From positions 1-64,000 of the forward strand of contig JNEU01000924.1 of assembly GCA_000697475.1 (NCBI GenBank): a DNA stretch of 64,000 nt, written 5' to 3'. The notes under the pieces are model-generated. The model had not been told where the DNA came from. It searched no databases and was given only the letters and a program-made list of their open reading frames with translations. Numbering within the stretch: the stretch's first letter is position 1; each line of letters starts with the position of its first letter. This stretch comes from Lichtheimia corymbifera B2541 (taxonomy: Eukaryota > Mucoromycota > Mucoromycetes > Mucorales > Lichtheimiaceae). Of this stretch, positions 38,780-49,533 are shown piece by piece. The position numbers and the translations under genes were made by a program.

Positions 38780-39862
38780 CAAGTTGCTACACGTAAATAA
38801 AGCTGCTTCTATATAATGGCTATCTACTGTTCACGCAACAAAGGCTGCAAGGCATGCTGCTGCAAGTAAAGAACGCTGTTTGAGATAAAGGTGTAAAAGG
38901 AACTCAAATAGCAACCGCTGGAATGAACGCTGTTGTGCGATTGAAAGTGGTTGAGGAAAGTGCAAGAGAAGGTGTGGTTCAAGAAACGCGGGTGCTGCAG
39001 TAGTGTGGCACACACGCCATGAAGTCGCCATTCAGTCAAAGACAATCGGATCAAGACAGTTGTAGCCTTGACATGATGGGGTGAAGCAGGACAATCGCTC
39101 ACAGTCTATAGTGTACTTGAATGGGGCAGCAGTTGAGAATGGGAGGAAGAGACAAGAAAATGGGTGTGGAAGAGCTGGGAAATTAAATAGGTCAGGCACT
39201 GTCAGACATATCCATGTACACTGATATTAATGCGTGATATTGGGATTGCCTGTGTCGAACCTCAAACTTCAACACAATATGCTCTAGGACATGCTGAACA
39301 ACTTTGTATTAATAAAGAACCCACACTTCATTTGAAAATTTCGAAAAGGAGAGCAAATGTGGGGTTTACTATGAGTGTCGGAAATTGGGAAAGCGCCGGA
39401 TTTATGAAAAAGTCAATTAGTATGTAGTTTCTTGGGATTCCCCATTTCGCACTTGAAACTTGGTCAGAAGGTACTCTCGCACATGCTGATCAACTTCATT
39501 CATTTAAAAACAGCATGGTTCATTACGTACATTTTGAATGCCGGCCAGCCCAAATGTAGGGGAAAAGTAGGGTCGACGCTCCTGCTCCCCGAGATTGCCC
39601 ACCTCGAACCTGAAACTTTCACACAACATCCTTTCGACCACGCCGAGCAATTTCGTTCTCATAAAGACCTCAGATTTCATTATGAAAACCTTGAATGTAG
39701 GAGAGACGACATATGGATGGAAACATAGATAGGGTGTACGGCCGTGCGCGCCGATATTGCCCATGGCGACGTCGAAACTTGGCCAGGAGGTGCTCTCGGT
39801 CATGCTGATCAACATCGTTCTCATAAAGCCTCTACATATCATTATGGAGATTTGGAGAAACA
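38780..39862 (+). repeat. Composite repeat unit B (partial, direct)
   Basis: This unit starts at the CACGTAAATAAAGCTGCTTC word that also marks units A and D and runs through the 450-bp stretch with GACAATCGGATCAAGACAG. It then has four modules near 39255, 39445, 39600 and 39770, each with TGAAACTT, a GATCAACTT-type word and TTCATTAT. The decayed reading frame of A, C and D is missing on its left. The last module runs straight into MITE copy 1. Unit C is its inverted counterpart, with matching stretches such as GTACGGCCGTGCGCGCCGAT at 39735 and its reverse complement near 42620-42640. Confidence 0.8.
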
Positions 39863-40064
39863 GGTACCTTCATGTTTTACCTATGCTATAAGCGTGACGC
39901 TATATGACAAGTGGTCTTTGTTCATTGTCAAGTAGGTAGACCCCGATAGCGCGGAAGATGCACAGGGGCGTGCTTGTGTAACACAGCTCATTTGCATGAT
40001 ACTTCACAATGAACGAAGACCACTAGCATTACACGTACAGCATATGTAACACATAAGGGTGCCT
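39863..40064. mobile_element. MITE-like element, copy 1
   Basis: About 200 bp with terminal inverted repeats. The left arm contains GCTATATGACAAGTGGTCTT and TTGTTCATTG; the right arm is a degraded reverse complement (CAATGAACGAAGACCACT). The loop contains GTGTAACACAGCTCATTTGC. No ORF is present. Mobility is inferred from copy number. Confidence 0.6.
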
Positions 40065-40380
40065 GTATCTCTAAACTTTACAATGAAACGTGGGGTCTTC
40101 AATCGAACAAAGTTGCTCGTCGGGGTGAAGCGCACCTTGGGTGCAAGTTTCACGATCAACCTCGTCGATCCTAGATTTCGCAATGTCACCACCAGCCAAA
40201 GTGGATCGTGGGTCGACGTCTTGAATTTTTTTTTCAACTTTGGCTGGTGGTGACATTGGGTGAATCTGAGAATGGCGAGCCTGATCGTGAAACTTGCACC
40301 CAAGGTGCGCTTCACCCCGACGAGCAACTTTGTACGATTGAAGACCCCACGTTCCATTGTAAAGTTTAGAGATAAATGCA
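40065..40380. repeat. Long imperfect hairpin
   Basis: Inverted repeat with ~145-bp arms around 40220. Left arm words such as ACAATGAAACGTGGGGTCTT and GTCGGGGTGAAGCGCACCTT return as reverse complements on the right. The inner ~35 bp of the arms have diverged (CAACCTCGTCGATCC versus CAGGCTCGCCATTCT). The outer arms are built from the same module as units A-D. Confidence 0.85.
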
Positions 40381-40590
40381 CTTTTATGTTTACATATGTT
40401 GAAAAGCATGGTGCTATATGACAAGTGGTGTTTGTTCATTGTGAAGTAGCTTGACCCTGATAGAGCGGAAGATGCACAGGGGCGTGCTTGTACAACACAG
40501 CTCATTTGCATAATACTTTCGAATGAACAACACCACTTGTCATATAGCATCACGCTTGTAGCATATGAAAAAGATGTAAATGTGCCTGGA
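40373..40590. mobile_element. MITE-like element, copy 2
   Basis: The left end GCTATATGACAAGTGGTGTT and the right end CACCACTTGTCATATAGC form inverted repeats around a ~100-bp loop with GGAAGATGCACAGGGGCGTG. It lies directly next to the imperfect hairpin. Confidence 0.65.
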
Positions 40591-41254
40591 TCTAGGATTG
40601 GCAAGCGTGATCGTGAAACCTGATTCACAAGGTGCGCTCGACCACGACGAGCAATGTTGTTCTATGAAAGAACCTATGTTTCATCAGTAGTAGATATTAA
40701 GAATACAGGATCGGTTGCAGTTACCTGCTTGCTAACTGAAACAAATCAAGAGCAATAAAGTCAGCTTTCCTTTCAGATCAAATACCGACCAGTGATTCAA
40801 TGCCCTTTTAGCTCAGCTCTTAAAGATCCATCAACGATCATTCACAAGAAGGGTTACAACATGAGCATGGCATTGAAAAGCGAACAAATTACTCAATGGG
40901 GAAGATAAAACGTTATGGGACAAAGGTGAATGCCTGAATGTGAGGAGGTGACACTTTATGCGAGGAGGCGAATTATATATACGTGGAGTGTCAAAACATG
41001 CATGGTTGACAGGTTGCACAAAAGATGATGTTTGATGTTTGTAGTTGCAGATGAATAGGGTGTAAAGCTTGATCCAATTGTTTGCAATGGTAGCTTCAAG
41101 TATAATGCGCAAGTTGAGAAAATGGTTACATGACTACTGGGCTCTTTTTTCACGCGTTGTATATATGCAGAGCATTCCATCCACTACAGCAAACTCTCAT
41201 CCAATGTTCAAATGTTATATATATTCACATGTACCACTTTTATAACTGGCTAAA
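40591..41254. repeat. Spacer with second repeat family, copy 2
   Basis: About 660 bp with no gene. The part at 40965-41195 is the diverged partner of 38515-38745. The first ~90 bp still carry one module-like word set (GACGAGCAATGTTGTTCTATG then TGTTTCAT). Confidence 0.45.
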
Positions 41255-41430
41255 ATGATAGGGGATGGGTGGATGGGTGGATGGGTGGGTGTGAGTGTGA
41301 GTGTGGTGGGTGTGAGTGTGGGTGGGTGGGTGATGTGGGTGAGTTGGGTGAGTGGGTAGTGTGGGTGATGTGGTGAGTGGTGAGTGGTGGTGGTGAGGTG
41401 GAGCGAAGCGAGCGGGTGGGGGGGGGCTAG
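41255..41430. repeat. G/T-rich simple repeat
   Basis: Roughly 175 bp of TGGG, TGGATGGG, GTGAGTG and GTGGTGA words, ending in a run of seven or more G. It is not a telomere-type TTAGGG repeat. Confidence 0.9.
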
Positions 41431-41445
41431 TTGTAAAGTTTAGAG

Positions 41446-41671
41446 ATACAGGCATCTTTATGGTTTTACATATGCTAAAAGCATGATGCTATATGGAGAG
41501 TGATGCTTGTTCATTGCGAAGTATCATGCAAATGAGCTGTGTTCCACAAGTACGCCCCTGCGCATTTTCTGCTCTATCAGAGTCAAGCTACTTCATAATG
41601 AACAAACATAACTTGTCATATAGCATCATGCTTTTCAGCATATGTAAAAACGAGGAAGTGCATTTATCTGA
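41446..41671. mobile_element. MITE-like element, copy 3
   Basis: Starts after TTGTAAAGTTTAGAGATACA and ends before AAAACTTTACAATGAAAC, so it is flanked by opposite-facing module ends. The inverted ends are less well kept than in copies 4 and 5 (ATATGGAGAGTGATGCTTGT versus ATAACTTGTCATATAGC). Confidence 0.6.
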
Positions 41672-41775
41672 AAACTTTACAATGAAACATGGGTTCTTTC
41701 GTAGGACAATATTGCCCGTCGTGGTTGAGCGCACCTTTTCAATCGAGGTTTCACGATCAAGCTTGCCGATCCTAG

Positions 41776-41996
41776 ATGCAGGCACATTTATGTTTTTACA
41801 TATGCTGTAAGCGTGATGCTATATGACAAGTGGTGTTTGTTCATTGTGAAGTATCATGCAAATGAGTTGTGTTACACAAGCACCCCCCTGCGCACCTTCC
41901 GTTCTATTAGACTCTGACTACTTGGCGATGAACAAAGACCACTTGTCATATAGCATCACGCTCATAGCATAGTAAAAACATAAAGATGGCTGTATC
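41776..41996. mobile_element. MITE-like element, copy 4 (left arm of the long palindrome)
   Basis: Complete element of about 215 bp. The inverted ends include TATGACAAGTGGTGTTTGTT and AACAAAGACCACTTGTCATA. It forms the outer half of the left arm of the palindrome centred at 42146. Confidence 0.75.
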
Positions 41997-42511
41997 TCTA
42001 AACTTTACAATGAAACGTGGGGTCTTCAATCGAACAAAGTTGCGCGTCGGGGCCAAGCGCACCTTGTGTAGAAGTTTCACGATCGTCGTGGCCAATCTCG
42101 GATTCACCCAATGTCACCACCAGCCAAAGTGGATCGTGGGTCGACCTCTTGAATTTTTTTCGACGAGGCTGGTGGTGACATTGGGTGAATCCGAGATTGG
42201 CCACGACGATCGTGAAACTTCTACACAAGGTGCGCTTGGCCCCGACGCGCAACTTTGTTCGATTGAAGACCCCACGTTTCATTGTAAAGTTTAGAGATAC
42301 AGCCATCTTTATGTTTTTACTATGCTATGAGCGTGATGCTATATGACAAGTGGTCTTTGTTCATCGCCAAGTAGTCAGAGTCTAATAGAACGGAAGGTGC
42401 GCAGGGGGGTGCTTGTGTAACACAACTCATTTGCATGATACTTCACAATGAACAAACACCACTTGTCATATAGCATCACGCTTACAGCATATGTAAAAAC
42501 ATAAAGGTGCC
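41781..42511. repeat. Near-perfect ~730-bp palindrome
   Basis: Two arms of about 345 bp (41781-42125 and 42167-42511) are reverse complements with almost no differences that I could find by eye, around a ~41-bp loop containing GTGGGTCGACCTC and a T run. Each arm holds a whole MITE plus one module. A frame of at least 46 codons reads identically on both strands as a consequence. Folded as RNA or single-stranded DNA, this would be a very stable hairpin. Confidence 0.93.
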
Positions 42512-42513
42512 TG
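42296..42513. mobile_element. MITE-like element, copy 5 (right arm of the long palindrome)
   Basis: The reverse complement of copy 4. It joins unit C at the word sequence AAAGGTGCCTGTTTCTCC, exactly where copy 1 joins unit B. Confidence 0.75.
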
Positions 42514-44330
42514 TTTCTCCAAATCTCCATAATGATGTGTAGAGGCTTTATGAGAACGATGTTGGTCAGCATGCCCGAGAGCACCTCCTGACCAAGTTTC
42601 GACATCGCCATGGGCAATATCGGCGCGCACGGCCGTACACCCTATTTATGTTTCCATCCATTTGTCGTCTCTCCTACATTCAAGGTTTTCATAATAAAAT
42701 CTGGGGTCTTTATGAGAACGAAATTGCTCGGTGCGGTCGAAAGGATGTTGTGTGAAAGTTTCAGGTTCGAGGTGGGCAATCTCGGGGAGCAGGAGCGTCG
42801 ACCCTACTTTTCTCCTACATTTGGGCTGGCCGGCATTCAAAATGTACATAATGAACCATGCGGTTTTTAAATGAATGGAGTTGATCAGCATGTGCGAGAG
42901 TACCTTCTGACCAAGTTTCAAGTGCGAAATGGGGAATCCCAAGAAACTACATACTAATTGACTTTTTCATAAATCCGGCGCTTTCCCAATTTCCGCCCAT
43001 CATAGTAAACCCCACATTATGCTCTCCCTTTCGAAATTTTCAAATGAAGTGTGGGTTCTTTATTAAGACAAAGTTGTTCAGCATGTCCAAGAGCATATTG
43101 TGTGAAAGTTTGAAGTTCGAGATAGGCAATCCCAATATGTATCATGCATTGATATCGGTGTATATGGATATGTCTGACAGTGCCTGACAGATTTAATTCC
43201 CACCTCTTCCACTCCCACTTTATTTCCCTCTTCTTCCCATTTTCAACTGTTGATGCATTCAAGTACAACTACCATCTGTGAACGATTGTCCTGCTTCACC
43301 CCATCATGTCAATCCTGCAGCTGCCTTATCCGATTGTCTTTGACTGAAAGGCAAGTCCATGGCGTGGACACTGTCTACTACAACACACGCGTCTCTTGAC
43401 ACTACACACTCTCTTGCACGCTCCTTTACGACAATCAAACGTAACAGCATTCATTCCAGCAGTTGCTATTAGCAATGTCTTTGCGCCATTGTATCAAACA
43501 GCGTTCACAGCCTTGTCGCTCCACTACAGCGCACGCTCTTGCACGCTTCTCTGTTTCAACCGAACGTAGCAGCTGTTGATATCATCAAACTCTCTACTCC
43601 ATTGTCTCAAGTCACTTGCAGCAACTTGTCTTGCAGCCATTTCCACATGGACAACAGATAGCCATTGTATAGACTCAGTTTTATTTACATATAGCAACAT
43701 GATCTAACACATACGGCACCGCTATGGATGATGCCATATCAGCCATCAACCTCACTTCACGTTACAAGCATTCTTCACTTCGTTGAGCTGCGAGAGAAAA
43801 GGACCAAGCAAGTGATTGACCAACAGCTGAATGAAAAGGAAACGAGTACTGGAGTTCTTTCTATCAACATTTTGGGACTTGCAATGGTTATGGATGGAGG
43901 ATGGGTGGATGCAATCAAAAACGGTGATAGGTGATTCTGAAATTCGTGCTGGTTACTTGGTACCTCGTCAGCAGCAAGGATCGACCATGTTACGTGGATG
44001 CTGCAGAGGATTATCATGGATGAGAGGGCTTATATCTTGAAGAATGAGAGTCAAGGCACACACAGCAATCATGAATAAAGATGCTTACGACCGCAGCAAC
44101 CAAGAATACAATGACACAAAGATACCCACTAACTCACTATGATCCACTGGTTGGTTTCTGGAATGAAAGGAAGGATAGAAATTTGAAGGGCGGAAAAGTG
44201 AGGTTGGATCACCCACACCATTGTATCGAGACCTTGTGTTCTAACACACATAACATTCATCAACGCTTCCTTTTTCGTATGCTGATAATGGATGATAGAT
44301 GTGGTAGTTCTCAGGATTATAAATAGACGC
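42514..44330 (-). repeat. Composite repeat unit C (inverted)
   Basis: Reads right to left relative to A, B and D. It contains four modules (about 42530-43110), the 450-bp stretch (43240-43680, with ATCCGATTGTCTTTGACTG), and the decayed reading frame on the plus strand (43722-44200). With unit B it forms a large inverted pair around about 41.2 kb; with unit D it forms a tail-to-tail pair. Confidence 0.8.
43722..44200 (+). pseudogene. Decayed reading frame inside repeat unit C
   Basis: Begins with ATG GAT GAT GCC ATA TCA (MDDAISAIN), matching MDDTISAIRQ in unit D. It is broken by several stops and shifts and ends with YPLTHYDPLVGFWNERKDRN, matching unit A. It is the longest surviving copy of the C-terminal part. 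The protein family is unknown. Confidence 0.5.
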
Positions 44331-44379
44331 TTGTATATTTAAGATAATAAACCCATAGCAATTGTATTATATGTACAAG

Positions 44380-47160
44380 GTGCGCTATACACCCCGACGA
44401 GCAATATTGTTCGATTGAAGACCCCACGTTTCATTGTAAAGTTTAGAGATACAGGCACCTTTATGTTTTACATATGCTATAAGCGTGATGCTATATGAAA
44501 AGTGGCCTTTGTTCATTGCCAAGTCGCTTGACCCTGATAGAGCCAAAGATGTAGAGAGGCGCGTTTGTGTAACTGAACGACTTGAAGGGTCAATCCTATT
44601 GGCAGACACATGCATGATGGTGTTGTGATGTAGCTTGAGACCGTTAGTAGCTCTCACACGGTCATGCGTTTGTAAGCTTAGAGATGCATGCGTATTATAA
44701 ACCATTGAACGACAAAGAATAAACACAAGGCTCTCTTCCCAACTTCTTACCGTAGGGTACGGATGGACACGGTATTGTCAACGCGCTTTTTACCCTAGTG
44801 GTGTTGAAGGAAGGACAGGTTGGCGACCGCGTTTTGTATATTTTTCTCCAACGTGAGAGTCTCCCTTGTGTATCTTATCCCCATGCACATTGTATCGCGC
44901 GTACGTTGTGAGTGGTGTTCAGTCCGCGTATCTGCTGAGCATCACTGCAGTTCGAGATCCCTTACAACAATGGATTTTCCCCCTGCCTGCCTCTAGTAAC
45001 GTCCGCCTATGATAGCCCGTATGTGATGGTTCATTTTCATATAAGGTTGCATAAGATAGCGTCCGCTGACAATCACCATTGGTAAGCATGGTATGACAAG
45101 GTGCTCTTGCCTTATTGTACTACAACTCACTTTTTTTCTTGATGAAGATAACGAAACTTACAATGAACCAAGAATCTGTAACAAACACTACTACCATGTT
45201 GTTGGGTATCATCACTCTTTAATTCACTATCTTTGCAACACAAGCGTTTGAGGATTACCAAGCATTACGTTATCAGCATGTGATTTAGGAAGCTTTAACT
45301 ATTCCAATAGTGTGTTGTGACAAAAGGACAAAAGCATTTCGATACGATAATGTAAATGACCCACTCTCGCCTTCCATCCTTCAAGTTTGTAATCCCCCTT
45401 TGAACCCAGAAACTAACCAAGTGATCCACACCTTACACATATGAGATAATGGTATGATACCCAAAAGACTATGTTGAAATTTTCATTTACATAATATAAA
45501 GTCGAAGAATATGTAGCAGATGGGATTACGGATGTCTATCAAATAATCATGATATGGAAAGGCATCACAAGTTGAACAAGATATGGGCGGATCACATAGA
45601 GCCGTCAGGGATAAGTGTGTCATTCTATTCCTGGTTGCTGCCACCATAAACGTCCTTCATCCATGATCGCAAAATAGCTGCTGCACGCATTGAATCGAGT
45701 ATTCCAGTATCACCCATAGCTGTGAAACACCTTCTTGGTCAAAGACATAAGCCCTTTTGTGAATCCCATTCAATCCATCGTCATCCTCTTCGTATCCACG
45801 TGATATTCTCCTTTGTCCCGGTTGACGATGTCCCAAGTAGCCAAAGCAACGTTCCAGAATCTGCACTTGATTGCACCCATCCATCGATCATATCCATTGT
45901 CCAATATTGCTGCTGGTATGCTTCCATCTCATCCGGCTGTTGGTCCATCACTTTCTTGGTCATTTTATTGCAGCTCAACCAGGTGAAGATTCCTTGTATC
46001 GTGGCTTGCCTGATAGCTGATATGGTATCATCCATAGGAATACGTGGGTATCAAAGCAAGTTGGTACACGTAAATAAAACTGCTTCTACACAATGGCTTG
46101 ATGCTGTCCACGTAACAAAGGCTGTAAGGCGAGTTGCTGCAATTAAAGGACGCTGTTGGAGACAATGGCATAAAGACTCTGGTTACGTTTGGTTGTGGCA
46201 GAGGATTGTACAAGAGAAGGTGGAGTGTCAAGAAACGCGGGTGTTGTAGTAGTGGGGTGCACACGGCATTGACTTGCACTTCAGTCAAAGAGAATAAGAT
46301 CAAGGCAGTTGCAGGATTGACATGATGGGTTGAAGCAGGGCATTCGTTCGCAGTTGTAGTTGAATGGGGCAACAGTTGTGAATGGGAGGAAGAAGAGGCA
46401 AGAAGCAAGGAGTGGGAAGAGCTGGAAATTAAATGCTATGACTTGCCAGACACATCTTGAACACTGTAAAACTAATCCCTGACCTTGATATTGCCTCTCT
46501 CGGACCTCAAACTTTTACACAAGGTGCTCTAGGGCATGCTGATCAACTTTGTCTTGATAAAGAACCCACACTTCATTCAAAGATTTTGAATGGGAGGGTG
46601 TAATGTGGGGTTTACTATGACCGACGGAAGCTCCGGAACCGGCCGGATTCATGAAATGTCATTTAGTATGAATTACCTTGGGATTCCCTATCTTGAACTT
46701 GAAACTTGGTAAGCAGGTTCGCTGGGACATGCTGATCAACTCCATTCATTTAAAAACCGTAGGTTTCATTATGATGTTTTATGAATCGGGCGGTCCAAAT
46801 ATAGGACAGACGGAACGCAAGTAGGGTGCATAGTGCACATCCCCGCCGTTGCCCACCTCCATCGTGAAACTTGGTCAGACCGTGGGCTTCGACATGCTGA
46901 TCAACTCCATTCAAATAAAAATCACATGCTTCATTGTGAGAAATAAAATGGGAGCGTCCGACGATGGATGGACGGAAATACAAGTAGTGTGGACGGCCCA
47001 TCAAGCTTGAGATTGCCTGCCTCGCACTTGAAACTTTCACACAAGGAGCTCTCGGCCATGCTGATCAACTTTATTCTAATAGATACCTCACAGTTCATTA
47101 TGAAAATATTGTATGGAAGGGCATAATGTGGAACGGGACAATGAACGGAGGGGAACAACG
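44380..47160 (+). repeat. Composite repeat unit D
   Basis: A second complete-order copy of the unit seen at 640-3170. It holds a half MITE end (44400-44570), a spacer with TTTCATATAAGG and AGGAAGCTTTAA (45030-45300), a decayed frame (45657-46035), the 450-bp stretch (46040-46440), and four modules near 46505, 46690, 46865 and 47025. Colinearity with unit A extends over about 2.5 kb with moderate divergence, so these are old copies. Confidence 0.8.
45657..46035 (-). pseudogene. Decayed reading frame inside repeat unit D
   Basis: The frame opens with MDDTISAIRQATIQGIFTWL and continues as LGTSSTGTKENITWI, then (after a frameshift) DDDGLNGIHKRAYVFDQEGV, which corresponds to DDDGLDGMDKKSYIFDETGV in unit A. 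Both the start and the order of blocks are shared with A and C, so an ancestral gene existed. No domain was recognised. Confidence 0.55.
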
Positions 47161-47865
47161 CATTAATTTACGCTCCCTGTAAAGGGTATAGTACTTTTAT
47201 ATGGCCTTCATTCTGCATGTTTGTATGTGGCGTCCACATGACAAGCAATCCTGCACATTCCCTGAGAGCATAGCAAGCGCCAGCTCTAGTTTTTTTGCAA
47301 CTCATCTTCCACGCTCTCCATAACGTCTAAAGCAAGCATGGTCATTCCTATGAATTTCTAGAATGACAAGAAGAGATGATGAAGCTGCATGATGACGACA
47401 ACCCAATATCGAGGTTCAATTTCTACATAGATGATTGGCAAGCCCGACAACAATGATGCTCATACGAGAACTTTTATCTGATCATAACCCTTTGCTTGGC
47501 GTATTAATAAGAAACAACATTAAGATGATGGGGTTGTTATATGCAAGCATGTTTAGGAAAAATAGGCAACGACGATGTTCAAGTTGCACACTGATAAAAA
47601 AGAATGACATGTGATATTTGAAGCATACACTCCTACAGGGGTGATATGTGCATATACACTTGGCATTGCTGTCATTATCGTTGGAATTATTGATTGTGTG
47701 GGATATTTAGTTACATTGCCTAGCAACATCATCATACAAGAGTCAGTGGTTGGCATGTGGTTGGATGTATCGCGTGTTTGCGGGAGTCAAAACACCTGAA
47801 GGGTATCATTGGGATCTTTTTCATTTTTCATTTGCCCTCTTTCAAACGCCCCAACCTTCACTTCC
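47161..47865. other. Intergenic region before the oxysterol-binding protein gene
   Basis: About 700 bp of unique-looking AT-rich DNA, with no gene seen, leaving the repeat nest. The last 50 bp are pyrimidine-rich, like the leaders of other genes here. Confidence 0.5.
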
Positions 47866-49533
47866 ATGACAACTGCAGAAACTTCAGCACTCGAAAGCAT
47901 TCCTGCTGATCAGCAAGGCAGCTTCTCCTCTTTCCTCAAGACATTGGCTTCCTTCACTGGTGATTTATCAGCCCTGACGTGCCCATCGTTTTTGTTGGCT
48001 CCCATTTCTCTTTTGGAATACTCGTAAGTTCTCTTTTCATCTGTTTTTCTTCCAGTGACACAATGGGGGCATGGTGGGAATGAGCCTGTCAAGATGGAGA
48101 ATGGGTGTTTCCAATGGGTATACGTGGCCGTGCGGTGTATATATATATTTCAAGGGGTTGCATGTTGGCTGGGTGGTGGTGCGTTTGCTTGCGGGTGTCT
48201 CAGGGCACGGTCACCAGAGTATCATTATGTCATCTCATGACACACACAGGGCAAATTTCTTTCATTCAATGTTGCACGTGGGAGTGATTTGGAAGAGGAA
48301 GCCACCTTGTCGATGGATTGGATTCTGACATGCACGTGGAAGCACATACCACCTCATCCTAGTAATCTAATTCGTTGAACTTTAATAGGTCTTTCTGGGC
48401 TGATCAACCTGCATTGGTATGTGTGGAAGAGATGATAGAACAGAATGGAAGTGCTTATGTTTCTATTTAGTTGACTGATATCCCCAAATCTGATAACGCT
48501 GAGGAACGTTTCTATGCAGCTGTCAAATGGTTTATCTCGTCATTGAATGGATCTTTTTCAAGCCGTGTCCCCAAGGGTGAATGGGAAAAGAAGCCTTTCA
48601 ACCCCATCCTCGGTGAACAATTCAAGTGCTCCTGGGACAACGGCACTCATATTGTGTGTGAACAAGTATCCCATCATCCTCCAGTGTCGGCCTTTTTCAT
48701 CGAGAACAAAGAAGCTGGTGTCATTGTCAATGGTCACGATGGTCAAAAGACGCGTTTCTCCGGTACTCAAATGTTGGTGGATCAAGTCGGATACTGTGTG
48801 GTCAAGCTCACTGGTCGTGATGAGACTTATCTCTTCACTCTCCCATCTCTTTCTGTGAATGGTATTTGGTATGCAGGTAAGCTTAACGACATATCATGGA
48901 ACAAAGAGAACTTTCGAGAAGGTTAATGGATTGTGATCTCTTTTTTTCCCTTTAGCTCCTTATGTTGAACTTACTGGTACCTCCTATGTCCAATCGTCTT
49001 CTGGTTTCCATGCAGCTATTGAATATTCCACCAAGGGCTGGATTTCCGGTGAATTCCATCATTTCAAGGCCAGCGTTACTCACGAATCGCTTACTGGTCC
49101 CACCGTGATCGAGGGTCAATGGACTGCCAAATCAACCATCACCAAGCATAAGGGCAGTGCTGAACCATTTTTGGATTTGACCAACATGGAAAAGCCAACT
49201 CCCAAGGTGGCTGAGATCGATGCTCAAGGTGCTCTCGAATCACGTCGTGTGTGGCAAAAGGTGGCCGAAGCACTCAAAGTGGGCGATTACATGACTGCAT
49301 CAACTGAAAAGTCTGCTATTGAAAATGAGCAACGAGCACTTCGAAAGGAACGAGCGGAAAAGAATGAGACCTGGAAGCAAGAGTACTTTGTGTCCAAGAG
49401 TGGCGAGGAGATTTATGGTGATTTGCGTGAAAAGATCTTGTCAAAGAGCGATAACCGGTTTGTGGATACGATGGGTGCTGAATCCGGATGGTTGTACAAA
49501 GAGCATTCCCACCTCAAGTCGCCATCATCTTAA
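47866..49533 (+). CDS. Oxysterol-binding protein homologue (Osh4/Kes1-like)
   Basis: Exons 47866-48023, 48389-48416, 48471-48876 and 48956-49533; 389 residues. The protein is a stand-alone ORD lipid-transfer domain that exchanges sterol and PI4P between membranes. The family fingerprint EQVSHHPPVSAF is present (residues ~123-134), together with KPFNPILGEQF just before it and the C-terminal LRKERAEKNETWKQEYF charged helix. There is no PH or ankyrin region, so it belongs to the short Osh4-7 type. Length fits (~400-430). The first intron is 365 nt, far longer than the others here, and its sequence is GT-rich without a clear gene. Confidence 0.95.

Noticed and set aside
41255..41430. Telomere or subtelomere repeat
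   Set aside because: Units are TGGATGGG and GTGAGTG types, not a TTAGGG-like array, and single-copy genes lie on both sides.
41986..42306. Identical ~46-residue frames on both strands
   Set aside because: They are a direct result of the palindrome; no domain, no codon bias, and the same words occur in diverged non-coding modules.
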